Of a stretch of DNA of 64,000 nt, positions 19,511 through 30,536 are shown one piece after another. The first letter of the stretch is position 1; every line of letters starts with the position of its first letter. The notes under the pieces were generated by a model. It did no database searches, was not told the DNA's origin, and saw only the letters and a program-made list of their open reading frames with translations. A program made the position numbers and the translations under genes. Source of the stretch: Verticillium longisporum (Eukaryota > Ascomycota > Sordariomycetes > Glomerellales > Plectosphaerellaceae); contig JAETXT010000013.1 in assembly GCA_019188255.1 (NCBI GenBank), forward strand, positions 2,294,001 to 2,358,000, written 5' to 3'.

Positions 19511-20992
19511 ATGGGCGAGTTACAGTCTACTACTGTCGTAGCCGACGAAAAGGCCAGCAACCTCGACGCGTCTTCAATCGACTCTGGCGCCGTCGCCAAC
19601 CCTCAGGTCGTTGAGACGATATTCATCGATCCTGGCGAAGAAAAGGCCGTTCTTCGCAAATTCAAGAAATGCGTTCTGCCCCAGGCTTACGTCTTTATTC
19701 TCCTCTACTACCTTGACAGATGCAACCTCGGCAACGCTCGCGTCTTTGGCTTTGAGGAGGACATTGGCCTCGTCAATAACCAGTTTGGCAACCTCGTCAC
19801 CCTATTCTTCGTCCCCTACATCATCACCGAGGTGTTTTGGGTCACGGCTGTCAAGCGTTTCGGCCCCAACTATGTCATCACTGTCGCCTTGTTCGGGTGG
19901 TGCATCGCCACTATTGCCACGGGCTTTGTGCAGAATTACGGCCAGGCCCTCGCGTGCCGCATGCTCCTTGGGCTGTTTGAAGCCGGCGTAGCCCCTGCTT
20001 TCACCTTCATCTTCTCCACCATCTACGACCGCGAATCCACGGCCAAGCGCGTTGCGCTCATCAACTTGGCCAATGCCACGTCGGGTGCCTTTGGAGGCAT
20101 GTTTGCGTATGCCATCCAGACCATGGGCACCCGCCGTGGCCTTGAAGCTTGGCGCTGGCTCTTCATCATTGAGGGTTCCATCTCCCTCGCCATCTGCGGC
20201 GGCTGTCTCTGGTCCTTCCCCAACAAGCCTGAGACGGCCTGGTTCCTGAATGAAGACGAAAAGGCTCTCATGTGCCGTCGCAAGCAGCGCGATGTCATTT
20301 ACAAGGGCGACGACACGTTTGACTGGAAGTGGGTGCGCCTCGCCGTGTCTGACCCCTTCATCTACGTTGCTTCCATGGCGTTTTTCACCTCGAGCGTCGC
20401 CATTTTCGGATACGGCACCTTCCTGCCGACTCTCATTCGCGGCTTTGGCTACAACGCCTTCGAGGCCAACTACCTGACCATTCCCGTGTACGCCCTCGGC
20501 GCCATTTCTCTCGCTACGCAGGCCTACTGGTCCGACCGTCTCAAGAAGCGTGCGCTGTTCCTTCTCGTCTCCGCCTGTCCAGTTATTGCCGCCTACCTTA
20601 TCTGCATCGGCACGCCGAACCGCGTGGCCGGTTACGTGGCCATGTTCATCCTGGTCACGGGCGTCTACTCCTTCTCGTGTCTCATGATGACCTGGGTCGC
20701 GACCAACCTCGTGCCGGACTACAAGCGATCCGTCGGTCTGCCCATCTTCGCGAGCATTGGCAACTGCAGCGGTCTCGTCGCCGGGCAGCTGTACCCCAAG
20801 TCGCAGTCGCCGCGGTACATCGTGGGCAACTCGATCTCCGCGGGACTCGAGGCCGTGGCGGCCATCTTTGTCGCCCTGACCTGGCTGCTTCTGAGGCGTC
20901 GTAACCAGCAAAAGGACAAGCTGATTGCCGAGGGTGCGACGAGCAACGGAATGGAGGGCGACAGGGGGCTGGATTTCAAGTACGACCTGTGA
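19511..20992 (+). CDS. Dal5/allantoate-type MFS permease (ACS family)
   Basis: An intronless 493-residue membrane protein (505 if started at 19475). It has about 12 hydrophobic segments and the hallmarks of the anion:cation symporter/Dal5 family: LLYYLDRCNLGNARVFGF in the first helix, then GLFEAGVAPAF and YDRESTAKRVALINLAN. A later block reads TWVATNLVPDYKRSVGLP. The family imports allantoate, ureidosuccinate, dipeptides, nicotinate and similar organic anions. It is transcribed divergently from the racemase-like gene and carries two GATA sites upstream, which fits a nitrogen-source transporter. Confidence 0.93.
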   Translation: MGELQSTTVVADEKASNLDASSIDSGAVANPQVVETIFIDPGEEKAVLRKFKKCVLPQAYVFILLYYLDRCNLGNARVFGFEEDIGLVNNQFGNLVTLFFVPYIITEVFWVTAVKRFGPNYVITVALFGWCIATIATGFVQNYGQALACRMLLGLFEAGVAPAFTFIFSTIYDRESTAKRVALINLANATSGAFGGMFAYAIQTMGTRRGLEAWRWLFIIEGSISLAICGGCLWSFPNKPETAWFLNEDEKALMCRRKQRDVIYKGDDTFDWKWVRLAVSDPFIYVASMAFFTSSVAIFGYGTFLPTLIRGFGYNAFEANYLTIPVYALGAISLATQAYWSDRLKKRALFLLVSACPVIAAYLICIGTPNRVAGYVAMFILVTGVYSFSCLMMTWVATNLVPDYKRSVGLPIFASIGNCSGLVAGQLYPKSQSPRYIVGNSISAGLEAVAAIFVALTWLLLRRRNQQKDKLIAEGATSNGMEGDRGLDFKYDL

Positions 20993-21148
20993 TCGGGCGG
21001 TCCTCAAGTACGATTCACGATGGAGTTTGGCAGCGAGCGTAGAGTTGTTTGTATTCTTGTCGTTATATGTCTTGCTGTAGCAATGGAATGACCACTTCCC
21101 CTTCACCCCTTCCAACCCATCTGTGAACGCTTCACCATGTTGCTCCGA

Positions 21149-22935
21149 CTATAACGCATCGATATCCAACTCGGGCTCCCGCCTGCGCATCAACACCTTG
21201 GCATTCATGTCCACGGCCAACGAGAAGCCAAACTCGGACGCCTTCGGTTCGCAGCCCGGGGCCAATTTCCACTCATATTTCATCACCAGGTGGCACAGCG
21301 CGACCTTGACCTCGTTGGCGGCGAAGAACCGCCCCGGGCACGCGTGCTGTCCGTGGCCGAAGCCCAGCGACGCCGGGCCCGTGCTGACAAAGTGCGCCTG
21401 GTTCTCCTGGCCCGGCGTGTCGCGCATGCGGACGAAGCGGTAGGCGTCAAAGGTGTCGGGGTCGTCGTAGACGCTCGGGTCGCGCATCTGCGCCATGTCG
21501 ACGGCGGTGCGCTGGCCTTTGCGGAGGACCATGCCGTTCGAGAGGGGCACGTCACGCGTGGCTGTGCGCATCATGGAGACTGGGCAAAAGAGTCGTCGTC
21601 GTCAGTCATTCTGGCGCAACAATACTGCTCACGGAATAGGAGGGTGCCCATACCTAGTCCAACGGGGCGCATGCGCTGCGACTCCTTGACGACGCTGTCG
21701 AGGAGCTTGAGGTTGTAGAGCGCCGTCTTCTTCCAGCCCTCCGCCGTGAGGATACTGACAATCTCCTGCCGCAAGTCGGCGACGATTTCCGGGTGCTTGG
21801 CAATGTTGAACATGACCTCGGTCAGCAGGTCCGTCGTCGTGTGGATGGCCGCCGTGGAGAGGGACAGCTGGCAGATGGCGGCGTCGTACGCGCTGCCGTG
21901 GCTCTCGGCCTCGAACCAGTCGAGGGCGTCGTTGAACGCCGGCGGCGGCAGGCCCCGGTCGACGGCCTGCTGACGGTCGTCCCGCCGCTTCTGTACCACG
22001 GGGCCGATAATCTCGCGGGCCTCGACGAGCTGCCGCCGCACCAGCCTGCACTCGGGCAGGAACTGGTTGGCGAGGCGGCGCCACCAGGGCGAGTAGTTGC
22101 GGAGCTGCTCCGCGGCGAGTAAGCCGTGGATGGTGTACGATTTCGTAATGGAGAGCCAGTCTTCGTTGCGGGCGACCTCGGGGCCGAGAAAGACGCGGGA
22201 AGACAGGCGGGCTACGAGGTCGAGAATCTCGGTTTTCAGAACAAACTCTTTCCATTCTGATGCCTGTCAGTCTTGGTTCTCAGCTTACTCGCGCGGGGCG
22301 CACGACATGCCTGTTGACTTGCCAAAGGCCAACTCTGTGGCAAAGCTCGTCTCTTCAGAGAGCGGTTCCGTCACCTGGTCTGCCATCCAGAGTCAGTGAT
22401 TGTGGAGTTTCAGGCAGGTGACGCAGACGGACTGACTGAGAAGCTTGGTCAGCTGCTTTCTCACCACTACCTGGATGAGCGAGTCGGCCCTGTTGCCCGT
22501 CGCAAAGGGTTCGAATCCGGGCAGGTGAGTGTGGAAAGTTTCGGAAATGGCCTTCATGAAGCTCAAACCAGGCTCGTTTCGAATATCATTGATGAGCGAG
22601 GGCGGGAGAATGGTCGTCTCGCCCGAGTCGGACGTGATCCTGAAAGGCTGGCCTGGGAATCGTTTCCGACCCTCGGCCAGCATTCCACGGGCGTTCGTTG
22701 TGAAGCTTTTTGAAGCAGCAGGGTCTTTGCCGAAGATCAGGGGTCTTTTGGAAGGGTTCAAGCACGGAATGCTGTCTTCCTTGCTTCCAAGTGCCCTGGC
22801 GCAGGAGGCCAAGGCGACAACGAGGGCGAGGCCGAGATAGAGCAGCTGCTGGGCGTCCAGCTGAGCCATCGGGGTCGATTCAGCCCATGATCCCAGCAGT
22901 GGAGGCTGGGTTGGTGCCGAAGATGAGGACTCCAT
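21149..22935 (-). CDS. Cytochrome P450 monooxygenase (CYP503/ent-kaurene-oxidase-like)
   Basis: Four exons (22935-22429, 22374-22311, 22256-21654, 21579-21149) join in frame to 534 residues. An N-terminal membrane anchor (LLYLGLALVVALASCARAL) is followed by the I-helix AAIHTTTDLL. The K-helix ExxR is ESQR in KESQRMRPVGL, and the haem loop is FGHGQHACPGRFF with the axial Cys. The second intron (22257-22310) begins GC instead of GT, and the first donor is GTCTGC. The general look (LSSRVFLGPEVARNEDW) resembles P450s that oxidise terpenoid or other hydrophobic secondary metabolites. The substrate is unknown. It faces the permease tail to tail. Confidence 0.9.
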
Positions 22936-24237
22936 CGTATTTGTTGACGGTGCGGAGGTTTGTGGTTGTTGATAGCAGACCTGCTCTTGAAACTGGTTCT
23001 TTAAAGGATGAATGGAGAATTCGAGGGCTCACCTCGTGTTTTTCACTGAGACACTTATAGCAACAAGTCACGCAAGACCAGGTCACCAAAGGTCTGACCG
23101 TTGTGAACCCCTCACACACCATACGCTCGACGTCATGTCAAACGGGAACCACAAGCAGTCGGATGAATGAACGCCCCGTTGCATCTCGGTCGGCCTTCAA
23201 GAGGACCCCGTGAGTAACGATGTTCTGCATATCAGACCAGGCACATGTGCCAAGCAGATTGGCGCTCGACAGTTGCATGTTCCAAGGACAACGTCCCGCA
23301 AAAGCGAACAAGCAGTCAACCACACGATACGAGTCTATATCCAAGCGTCCCCACGTCATGACTCAAATTGCAGTGAGGGAGGGGCTTTGGTCAATTTCCC
23401 CGCCGCCTGCAGCCCGCGCTGGCCTGCTCGTCAACGGCTCGGATCGGCGCCGGGCCAGGCAGATGCCGGAGCCGCGGCGAATGGGAACGCTGCATCTACC
23501 CGCACGGAGCGCATGTACCGACAGATGATCGAGGATCGTTGCCAGTAAGGCCCCTGGGGGTGTACGTACGTACGCGGGGTGAAGAAATGCCCCGACTGCC
23601 GCCAAAACTTCGCACAGCAATGTTCCACTTGGGGCCGTGGTGAGACAATCGTATTCGTACTCGTCATGTGAAAAGTGAGGGGCAAGGAGTGTAACATGGC
23701 CTACTGCAGCTTGCGTGAGAGTTGTTCCGCCACACGATGGCTGCATATCAGCAAGGGAGTATCGTGTCGGGAGGTTAGTTGTCACAGTAGCTCGGTTTGT
23801 GTTTGTCAATGGGCCAATATTTCTACCCATGCTCGGTGTGCACAAGTGATGGACACACGTCGTGTTACAGATTTATTCACATAATTGTGTTTGCAACTAG
23901 GCCAGATGCCAGATAGAAAGTGATAGGGGTAGCCTCTGAACCTCTTGACAACAGGACAGCTACCAAACGTCTGGTATTTGGTCGAGGTTAGCCATACAGT
24001 CACAAATTACAGCTGAAGCGCTTAATGTAATAATTTCATGGATTGATATTGGTACAAAACAAAGGCCCTGCCATGACAGCACCTCTCCAGAACGCCAATG
24101 CCGTCATGTTCCATCGCTCATATGGATCTCGCTCGGCCGTCGAAAATGCGCTCATGTCGATTGGTGGTATACTGATTCGTGTCGTGCGTGCGTGCGTGCG
24201 TGCGTGTGTGCGTGCATTCGTGCATGTGGCGAGCCGC
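22936..24237. other. Intergenic region
   Basis: Contains the P450 promoter on its left and an AT-rich patch about 23870-24060. No supported gene. Confidence 0.45.
24183..24215. repeat. GTGC tetranucleotide microsatellite
   Basis: (GTGC)n with one GTGT interruption, just past the stop codon of the Gly/Met-rich gene. Confidence 0.85.
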
Positions 24238-24474
24238 TCAGAAACGTCGGCGGCCCATGCCACCACCGCCCATGCGACGACCACCGCCCATGCCGCCCAG
24301 CATGCCGCCGCCGCCCATGCGACCTCCGCCCATGCGTCCACCGCCCATGCCGCCGCCGTGGTGGTGGTGGTGGGTCTCCTTGACGACGGGGCGAGCACCC
24401 ATGCGTCCGCCGCCCATGCCGCCGCCCATCATGCCGCCGCCGGTCCTGCGTCGAGAAGAGCCTCCGAAGCACAT
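24238..24474 (-). CDS. Small Gly/Met/Arg-rich protein starting MCFGG
   Basis: A 78-residue protein: MCFGGSSRRRTGGG, then repeats built on GGGMGGGRMGG, a KETHHHHHGGG insert and a final GGGGMGRRRF. I do not recognise a domain. The Cys2 next to the start and the following basic residues could favour palmitoylation and membrane contact. The His/Met-rich body could bind copper or other metal ions; both ideas are inference. Upstream in the same frame are 39 more open codons without special character, so the start at 24474 is chosen on composition. The gene is isolated, with long non-coding flanks. Confidence 0.55.
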   Translation of the reverse strand: MCFGGSSRRRTGGGMMGGGMGGGRMGARPVVKETHHHHHGGGMGGGRMGGGRMGGGGMLGGMGGGRRMGGGGMGRRRF

Positions 24475-26348
24475 GTTGAGGTAGATTGCGTTGGAAGTAG
24501 GTGTTGTTGGTTGTGCGGAAGTCGAATATGAGACTTGAATTGGGAGTTGATTGTGTGTTTTTGGTAGTGATGAGGAGTGGTTGATTGTCACTCGGGTGTT
24601 GTCTTCTTTGTTTGGTTGTTGATGCTGATGATCTGGAGCCAGAAGCAGCCGATGATGGAGGAGAGACGGGAGGGTTTATGTACTACATCACAAACGACAT
24701 CAAACACGTCGAACCCGTAACAGTGACGCACACACAGAGAGAGTCCGCCTGCAAGCATCCGCAGCTGTGGCCAGCAACGCCCAGAGCGTCTTTCGATGGG
24801 CGTCTTTGCGAAGAAGGTTGCGCGGCCGTACTTGGCCGATGTCATGGGCGAGGACGCGCGTAGTACGGGGTCTGCCGAGAGGTTCAAGACCCTGAGCTCA
24901 CGTCACGGCTGGTTGCTCCCCCCTCCATCCTGGTGTGGCTCACACTGCAATTCGCTGCAGCGGCGTGTGGCCACTAAACGGAACCGGCACCGCGAAGGTT
25001 CTGGGACCGGCTGCTTGGCTCCGAAGTGGAGGGTGGCCGTCGTCATGAGGTTGGTCTCACGGTCTTGCGGTCTTGCGGATCGGATGAGGGGACCCTGAAA
25101 TGCCCCCCCCCGGATCGTGGCTTGCCATGCGGCTCCTGGGTTGTGGTAGGGGCATGGTTCGCATGGACCCTGTGTGGTTGACCTTGCGGATGAAGTCTGT
25201 TGGCTGGATCATCATGGGAGAGGGAGGAGCGAAAACAGGGTTGTGGCTGGTGGCGATTTGATCGCTGACGTAGGTTGTGGCTGGGCCCACGACATAGTGG
25301 TCTGTGCAAACATTAAGCATGAGAGAGTCTGGCTGAGGTCTAGACCATCTCTTATCACTGTGCTGAATGTCAATATCTCCAGAACATCGACGTCATTGGT
25401 CCCTTGGCCCAAGGGCCCTGAAGACTGGCTGTCATCTTGGCCTGGAGCGGTCTCGAGCTAATTCAAGCTGGGCAAGCTTACCATCAGGACACAAAGCAAC
25501 AGCCGCGCCAGGCACAAGAGGCTTAAGGCGTTCAAGCGACCTCTGGTCCCTGTGGAGGTCCCTCTGTAGCATGCGCCAAGTCCTTCTTCATGTTGCCTTT
25601 CGCTCGGCGTACCTTCTGATCTAAGCCTCAACGCCTTCAGCCACGCCCCAAGCTTCAAGCCACACAGTTCCTCACGTGATACCCTCACGTCAGCATCCTC
25701 GCACGACCGAGCGTCTTGCCCCGAGCCGAGCTGCGTCTCGGACTTACCTCGACTCAGCACTCACCCTCCCCGCATGCTCCACGCAACCCGCATCTCCGGA
25801 CTCGTGCGCACCCAATCACGACGGCTTCAACTCCATCCCTCACTATCTCCAGCACAGCCCGTGCGGCCGCCGTCTCCCTCGTCAAGGCTTCGGCTGCATC
25901 TCCGCGAAAGCCCGAAGCCTTCGCAGAGCTTTTTTCGCACCCGACGGTAACGAGCGGTGGAGTTCTCGGCCGTCGTCCGCGGTGCACTGAAGCGAATGGC
26001 AGCAGGGCGACACCTCAACAAAAAAAGAGAGGAAGCCACGACTGAAATAACGAACAAATGGAATTTTGGCGGGCCTTCAAGGACCCGTCTGGACCCACGC
26101 CGCGGGTTTCGCTCCCTAGATATCATCGTGATGTACAGTTATGCACCGACTGCCGCCCTATCCTCTCCGTCTTCCCCCCATCCGAAGCTGCCCGTAGCCC
26201 AGGTAGCAGTGAAAGCACAGCGCCGTGTGCTGCCCAGAAACGCCTTGCAATGAATGCCGCCCGTAATGAAACTCCTCATGGTATCAACGCTGCTGATGTC
26301 CCCCCATTCGTCGTGCTCTCTCTGTTTCTCTCTGTGGTGATGATGTTT
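24475..26348. other. Intergenic region with weak coding hints
   Basis: A nine-C run lies near 25104-25112. Weak open frames at 25716-26045 and 26058-26354 run forward. The second ends in a hydrophobic stretch (PPFVVLSLFLSVVMMFS) that could be a tail anchor, but it overlaps the 3' end of the opposite gene by six bases and has no known relatives that I can name. Neither is annotated as a gene. Confidence 0.3.
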
Positions 26349-26748
26349 TCATGACCGGTTCTGGGCCTCGTACAGGGCGACTGCCCGTTCAAGGCTCTCG
26401 AGACTGGTGCCGTCGCCGTAGGCGTCCATCAATTTCGATGCCCGGAGGCGGCTCTCTGCCTGTTGTCTCTCCATCTCGGCGAGCCGGGCGGACCGGCGTT
26501 GGCTCATGCCCATGGCGTAGCTGCTGGCGGCGTAGCCGACGGCGATGACGGCAATCGTCGACGGAATCCTGCAATTTGTTAGCTGCTGCTAATTCCTTTG
26601 CTGATGGCATGCGCTGGACTCACCATCGAGGCACCATGCTTGTTCGGCGCGTGTTGTGTAGGTAGGGAAGGATGTTGGGGTGGACACGAGCTTCAGTGGA
26701 GAACCCCCGGGATGCAGAACGGCGCATAGTGTTCCTGAAGGCGCTCAT
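26349..26748 (-). CDS. Small mitochondrial single-pass membrane protein, conserved-looking
   Basis: Two exons, 26748-26624 and 26568-26349, with a 55-bp intron (GTGAGT donor, TTGCAG acceptor), join in frame to 114 residues. The N-terminus MSAFRNTMRRSASRGFSTEA is a typical Arg/Ser mitochondrial presequence with an R-x-F-S cleavage-like site. A hydrophobic segment follows (IPSTIAVIAVGYAASSYAMG, about 43-62). The C-terminus is an amphipathic charged helix (RRSARLAEMERQQAE) ending SLESLERAVALYEAQNRS. This is the build of small inner-membrane proteins with a coiled C-tail. I do not recognise the family. Without the splice neither exon looks like a gene. Confidence 0.75.
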
Positions 26749-28578
26749 GTTCGAGTGGTGTCTGTGACAAGCAGTTGCTGTTGTCGTTGTCGGTAGTGTT
26801 TGACAATGTTCGTGAGATTCGGCTTGCAGTGATGAAAGTTGCTTTCGATGAAGCTTCAGGCCTCCATCGAGCCTCGTGCCAGCTGTCCGCGAAGGGGGCA
26901 GGCAACCTCTTAAGGAAAGAGACACGCCCAACAACGCCCCCTCCCCCTCGAATGATGCGCACACGACGGGCACAGCCGCCGCCGCCAACGTCTCGGTTAT
27001 GGTCAGGATCACCGTCCCATGGCACCACGCTGCGAGGTTCCACCAATAAGCCGACGGGCTCGGTCTCTTGCTGCGGGTGGGGCGTCTGGAGTGTCTGGAG
27101 TGTCTGGAGCTCGTGGGGTGATGTTGGCCCCGGTTCGTTCGGTGTCCTTTGGCGCAGCACAACCAGCGTATGCCCCGCACGACCCTGTCCTGCTTTTTTG
27201 TGCTGCTTGCATTGGAGCGTGGTGCCATGGGGCCACCGGCGTGGCGCCATAAACAGACGCGGTGCCCCGAGGTGACGTCGAGGTCGGCAGCAGACTTGAT
27301 TGAAATCGAACAACTGCGCCCTGGACATGTCCCTCGTGCCCTCACGATGAACCCACAGCGATGCAACGACGACGTAGACGTAAATTTAGGCCGTGGAGCG
27401 GAGAGAGAGGGGGTCTGCAAGCTGGATCCTGGCATGCCGACGTCTGTTCTCCAAGTTCGAGAAGGCCAGTTTCACTGATCGCCTGCCAGTGTATTTTGAG
27501 CATGTTTCGCTCGAGCGCCCATGTCGCGCGAAACACCCGCAAGCCGTAACCTGTCAGCAGCAGCACTTGTCACGATCCATGCTGAAGCTTGATCGTCTGA
27601 TGCCAGGCTGTTGTTCTGTTGCAGATGCTACCGCGACCTGGAATGCTTCATGACGGAGGATTGTCGAGTGCTGGGCCCCATTTTGAGCCGTGCCTTTCCC
27701 CACTACCTTACCCACTTGCCGCTGAGACGACTGGCTTGTGATCCAGGTGAAGATTGAGCTACGATGAATGTATCAAGTCGACAGACATCCTTGTGTCCGC
27801 TGTCCAGAGCATCAGAGCATCTGGCTGAGGGCTGAGATGCCAGGATTGGCAGAACATCCCGGCCTGAATTCGACATGGGCTGAATGCCGACATGAGCTCT
27901 TGCTGGCTGACCAAACGAAAGCCTACAGGGCCCAACGCAGGACAGGTGCATGCAGGCACCTCGGCGGATCGAAGCCGAGCCTGTGCATGGTCATGGTCCT
28001 GCTCGATTGGTGATGGGGTCTGTGGTTGTGGGGAGTAAGGTCCACGATCAATTCCAAAATCATCCCAGTGGCTTTACGCTTAGGTAAGCGGCGACTCTCA
28101 GCCACCCCCTTGTGCTCTGGTGAAGCTGCATCTGTACTGTTGAGAGCATTACGGGTCAATTTGCGAATTATAGAACGTGATATTGTCTTCCGTGAGATTT
28201 AAATTCTTTTTAACTTTTTGCCATCTTCTCTTGACTCTGGACATATGCAGCAAGTCGAGAATCGTCCTCGCACCAACATTCACCATGGTACGAATCAGCA
28301 GATGATTCACATTGAATTGCACCAAGAACAGGCAAAGTTTGGAGCATTCACGTCGATGTGCTTCTGACACTGATCTCCAGCCAGCAAATCATGTCAACCA
28401 AGCACATTGTGGATTGTGGTCATACACAGTGACAAACCCTTATTTGCTTGCTTGTTTGGGCCATCACGGTCCATTCAGTATCTGCTCCTGCCGTATTAAC
28501 CCGCACCATTTTTGTCTTCCATGCTGTGCTTTCTTTGTTCCTCATGGCCGCTGGAATTCTCACACTACTGACACAACA
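26749..28578. other. Long intergenic region
   Basis: Several short G+C-rich open frames but no domain, splice-supported gene or repeat array. A short TGGAGTGTC tandem repeat lies near 27087-27111. Confidence 0.4.
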
Positions 28579-29358
28579 ATGCGAAATGCCCCCTTAGTAT
28601 CGCCTTTGGACCACAACACTACAGCCATGGACCGCCATACTTCCAAATTGAATGTTCACTCGTCTTTCAAATACGAGGATGAGAACGAGGATAGCCTCTC
28701 TCTTCTGTCGCTCGACGTCATTGAGAATGAAATGACTTTCATGTTCTCACCCACCATGTCCCCTCTCCAGCAGATTTCCGACCAACAAAAAACAGTTCGA
28801 CGCGTTCCCAATATCGATGTCGACGGCGAAAGCAGGATCATATCGAACGCGTGCCTTCAAGAGACCGCACCACAAAACAAGACTGCATTCATCAACAGCA
28901 ACACCCCCAAAAGGGGACAGATCCTCCCAAGCGCCCAGTCAAAGGAATCACAGAGGAGGCGGTCAGCCTATACTTACCCGACAGCCGCGGAAGTTGAGGA
29001 ACGCGTCCGTCGGCAACGCGAGATTGCCAGTTGGAAACCCCGAGGCATCTGATGCAGAGGTCTATAAACGAGAATGCCTGCAGAGCTATATCGAGCGTGG
29101 GTTCAGCCCTCGGCACCGGTATAAGTCGGGCTGCCGTTGGCTCTGCCGCTGGTGCAAGTGCTTTATTTCATCATGCTCGCCGGCGGATTTCGCCGACACA
29201 ACACCATGACCATTCTCAGCCGGCATATACGAAAGGCGTGAGGACTTTCGACGGCGGTAAGTCTCTTTTCACACAGCTATGGGTCTGCATCTCATTCTAT
29301 ATATACTGACGCAGCAGTCGATACAGAAAACGGCTGGGTCGAGGTCTCGGGCACTTAG
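28579..29358 (+). CDS. Hypothetical protein, two exons with a suspected missing base
   Basis: Exon 1 begins MRNAPLVSPLDHNTTAMD. It is hydrophilic and Ser/Glu-rich (EDENEDSLSLLSLDVIENE) and reaches a basic helix (EVEERVRRQREIASWK). There the frame ends at 29052 unless one C is added to the CCCC run at 29038-29041. With it, the frame continues through SINENACRAISSVGSALGTG and an Ala/Gly stretch. A good intron follows at 29257-29317 (GTAAGT donor, GCAGCAG acceptor), with a last exon ending VDTENGWVEVSGT at 29358. The total is then exactly in frame (239 residues). No domain is recognised. An alternative weak intron could also bridge the gap. Confidence 0.45.
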
Positions 29359-30536
29359 GAAGATGCTCAGAGTGTGACTCCCTCACATCGTATGCCTGAG
29401 GATTCTCTCCTATCGGAGTACCCCGACGACCCTTTGGTCGAGTGGCTTGATGTTATCCAGATGCTGACCGTGCGTCTTTTTAACATTTAAAAGGCCAGCG
29501 TCCTGACGCCAGTCCCAGAAGGAATATCGTACGAGCTGGTGGCCTCTATGGCAGATCAGGGTTCTTGTTGAGCAGCAACACTCGGTGGAATGGGGTGCAA
29601 AGCTGGGAGATGACGATTGCCTGCCAGATCTTTGAGCCTTTTTGTCGCATGGAATGCCTTGTTAGCCAAGACCTTTAGGTTTGTCATGTGATATCTCTCT
29701 CGGATGCCTGAAAGACGCGTTGGGGCTCCCGTGACTATAATGGACATAACTCTCACTCTACAATGTCGTTTCTTGATGTATGTGTTTGACCTTGCGAAAC
29801 TCAGGGCGAGCAAAGCAGCTCTAAGGAAACGTAGCTATGAAAATATTCGATACATAATCTTCATGGATGGGGACAGAATGAACATCTGCGCAAACTATGA
29901 ACGCAGACCTCAGACTCTAGTGACTCTTTGCAGTCTGGCAGAAAACCGCGTTCCTTCCTCTGGTCTTGAAACTCAGGGCGCGTGCCATTGTTGACTCCTC
30001 CTGCATTCGCCAATTCCCCTTAGTCGCGTAAAACTCTGTGAATCTCTGCAACAACCTATTTCCCCTTTATCCAGATATCCTCAGCGTCATACCTGCATCG
30101 TCGCCATGGCCAAGGTACGAGAATCCCAGGACGGGATTACGCCTCGTCGACTATATGTAAGAAGGGCCATGACGAATATTTGTAGCGGCAAAGAAACGGT
30201 ACGTTGAATGCTTTCCTGTTTCCGCTGAACGACGCACGCCACGACGCACGCCATGAAAGCATCGTCGCTACCTGGGGTGCCTCATCGCCGCAGCGACACT
30301 CAAGTCTCCCCAGATCCCGTAACTGAAGCGCTGCCTATCTGGTTTCCTCTATATCTCCTTCTTTTCCGCTTTCTAGTAACTCTCTTCAGTTGTTCTGCGC
30401 TATTCTTCACCCGGGCTCCTTCCTGCACTAGTATCACCCTCAAGAAGCCTCGTTCAACAACTTGTCCTCTCCTGACTTCAGCCTCTCGTGGCTCCTTGGT
30501 TTCTTTTTGTCTTGGTCTGAAGAGTCTGCTGACGAA
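29359..30536. other. Intergenic region
   Basis: Rather AT-rich in its left half. A 12-bp direct repeat (ACGACGCACGCC) occurs twice in tandem at about 30229-30252. The right end is a C/T-rich leader of the MYND gene. Confidence 0.45.

Noticed and set aside
19802..21115. 437-codon minus-strand open frame
   Set aside because: Shadow of the Dal5-type permease, whose sense frame has clear family motifs.
22505..22525. tRNA B-box-like sequence (GGTTCGAATCC)
   Set aside because: Lies inside a P450 exon, with no A-box, acceptor stem or cloverleaf around it.
24152..24531. Forward and reverse Pro/His/Ala-rich open frames
   Set aside because: Shadows of the Gly/Met-rich gene and the adjacent GTGC microsatellite.
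25716..26354. Two weak forward open frames, one with a hydrophobic C-terminus
   Set aside because: No recognisable family and no convincing splice structure; one overlaps the opposite gene. Kept only as a note in the intergenic entry.
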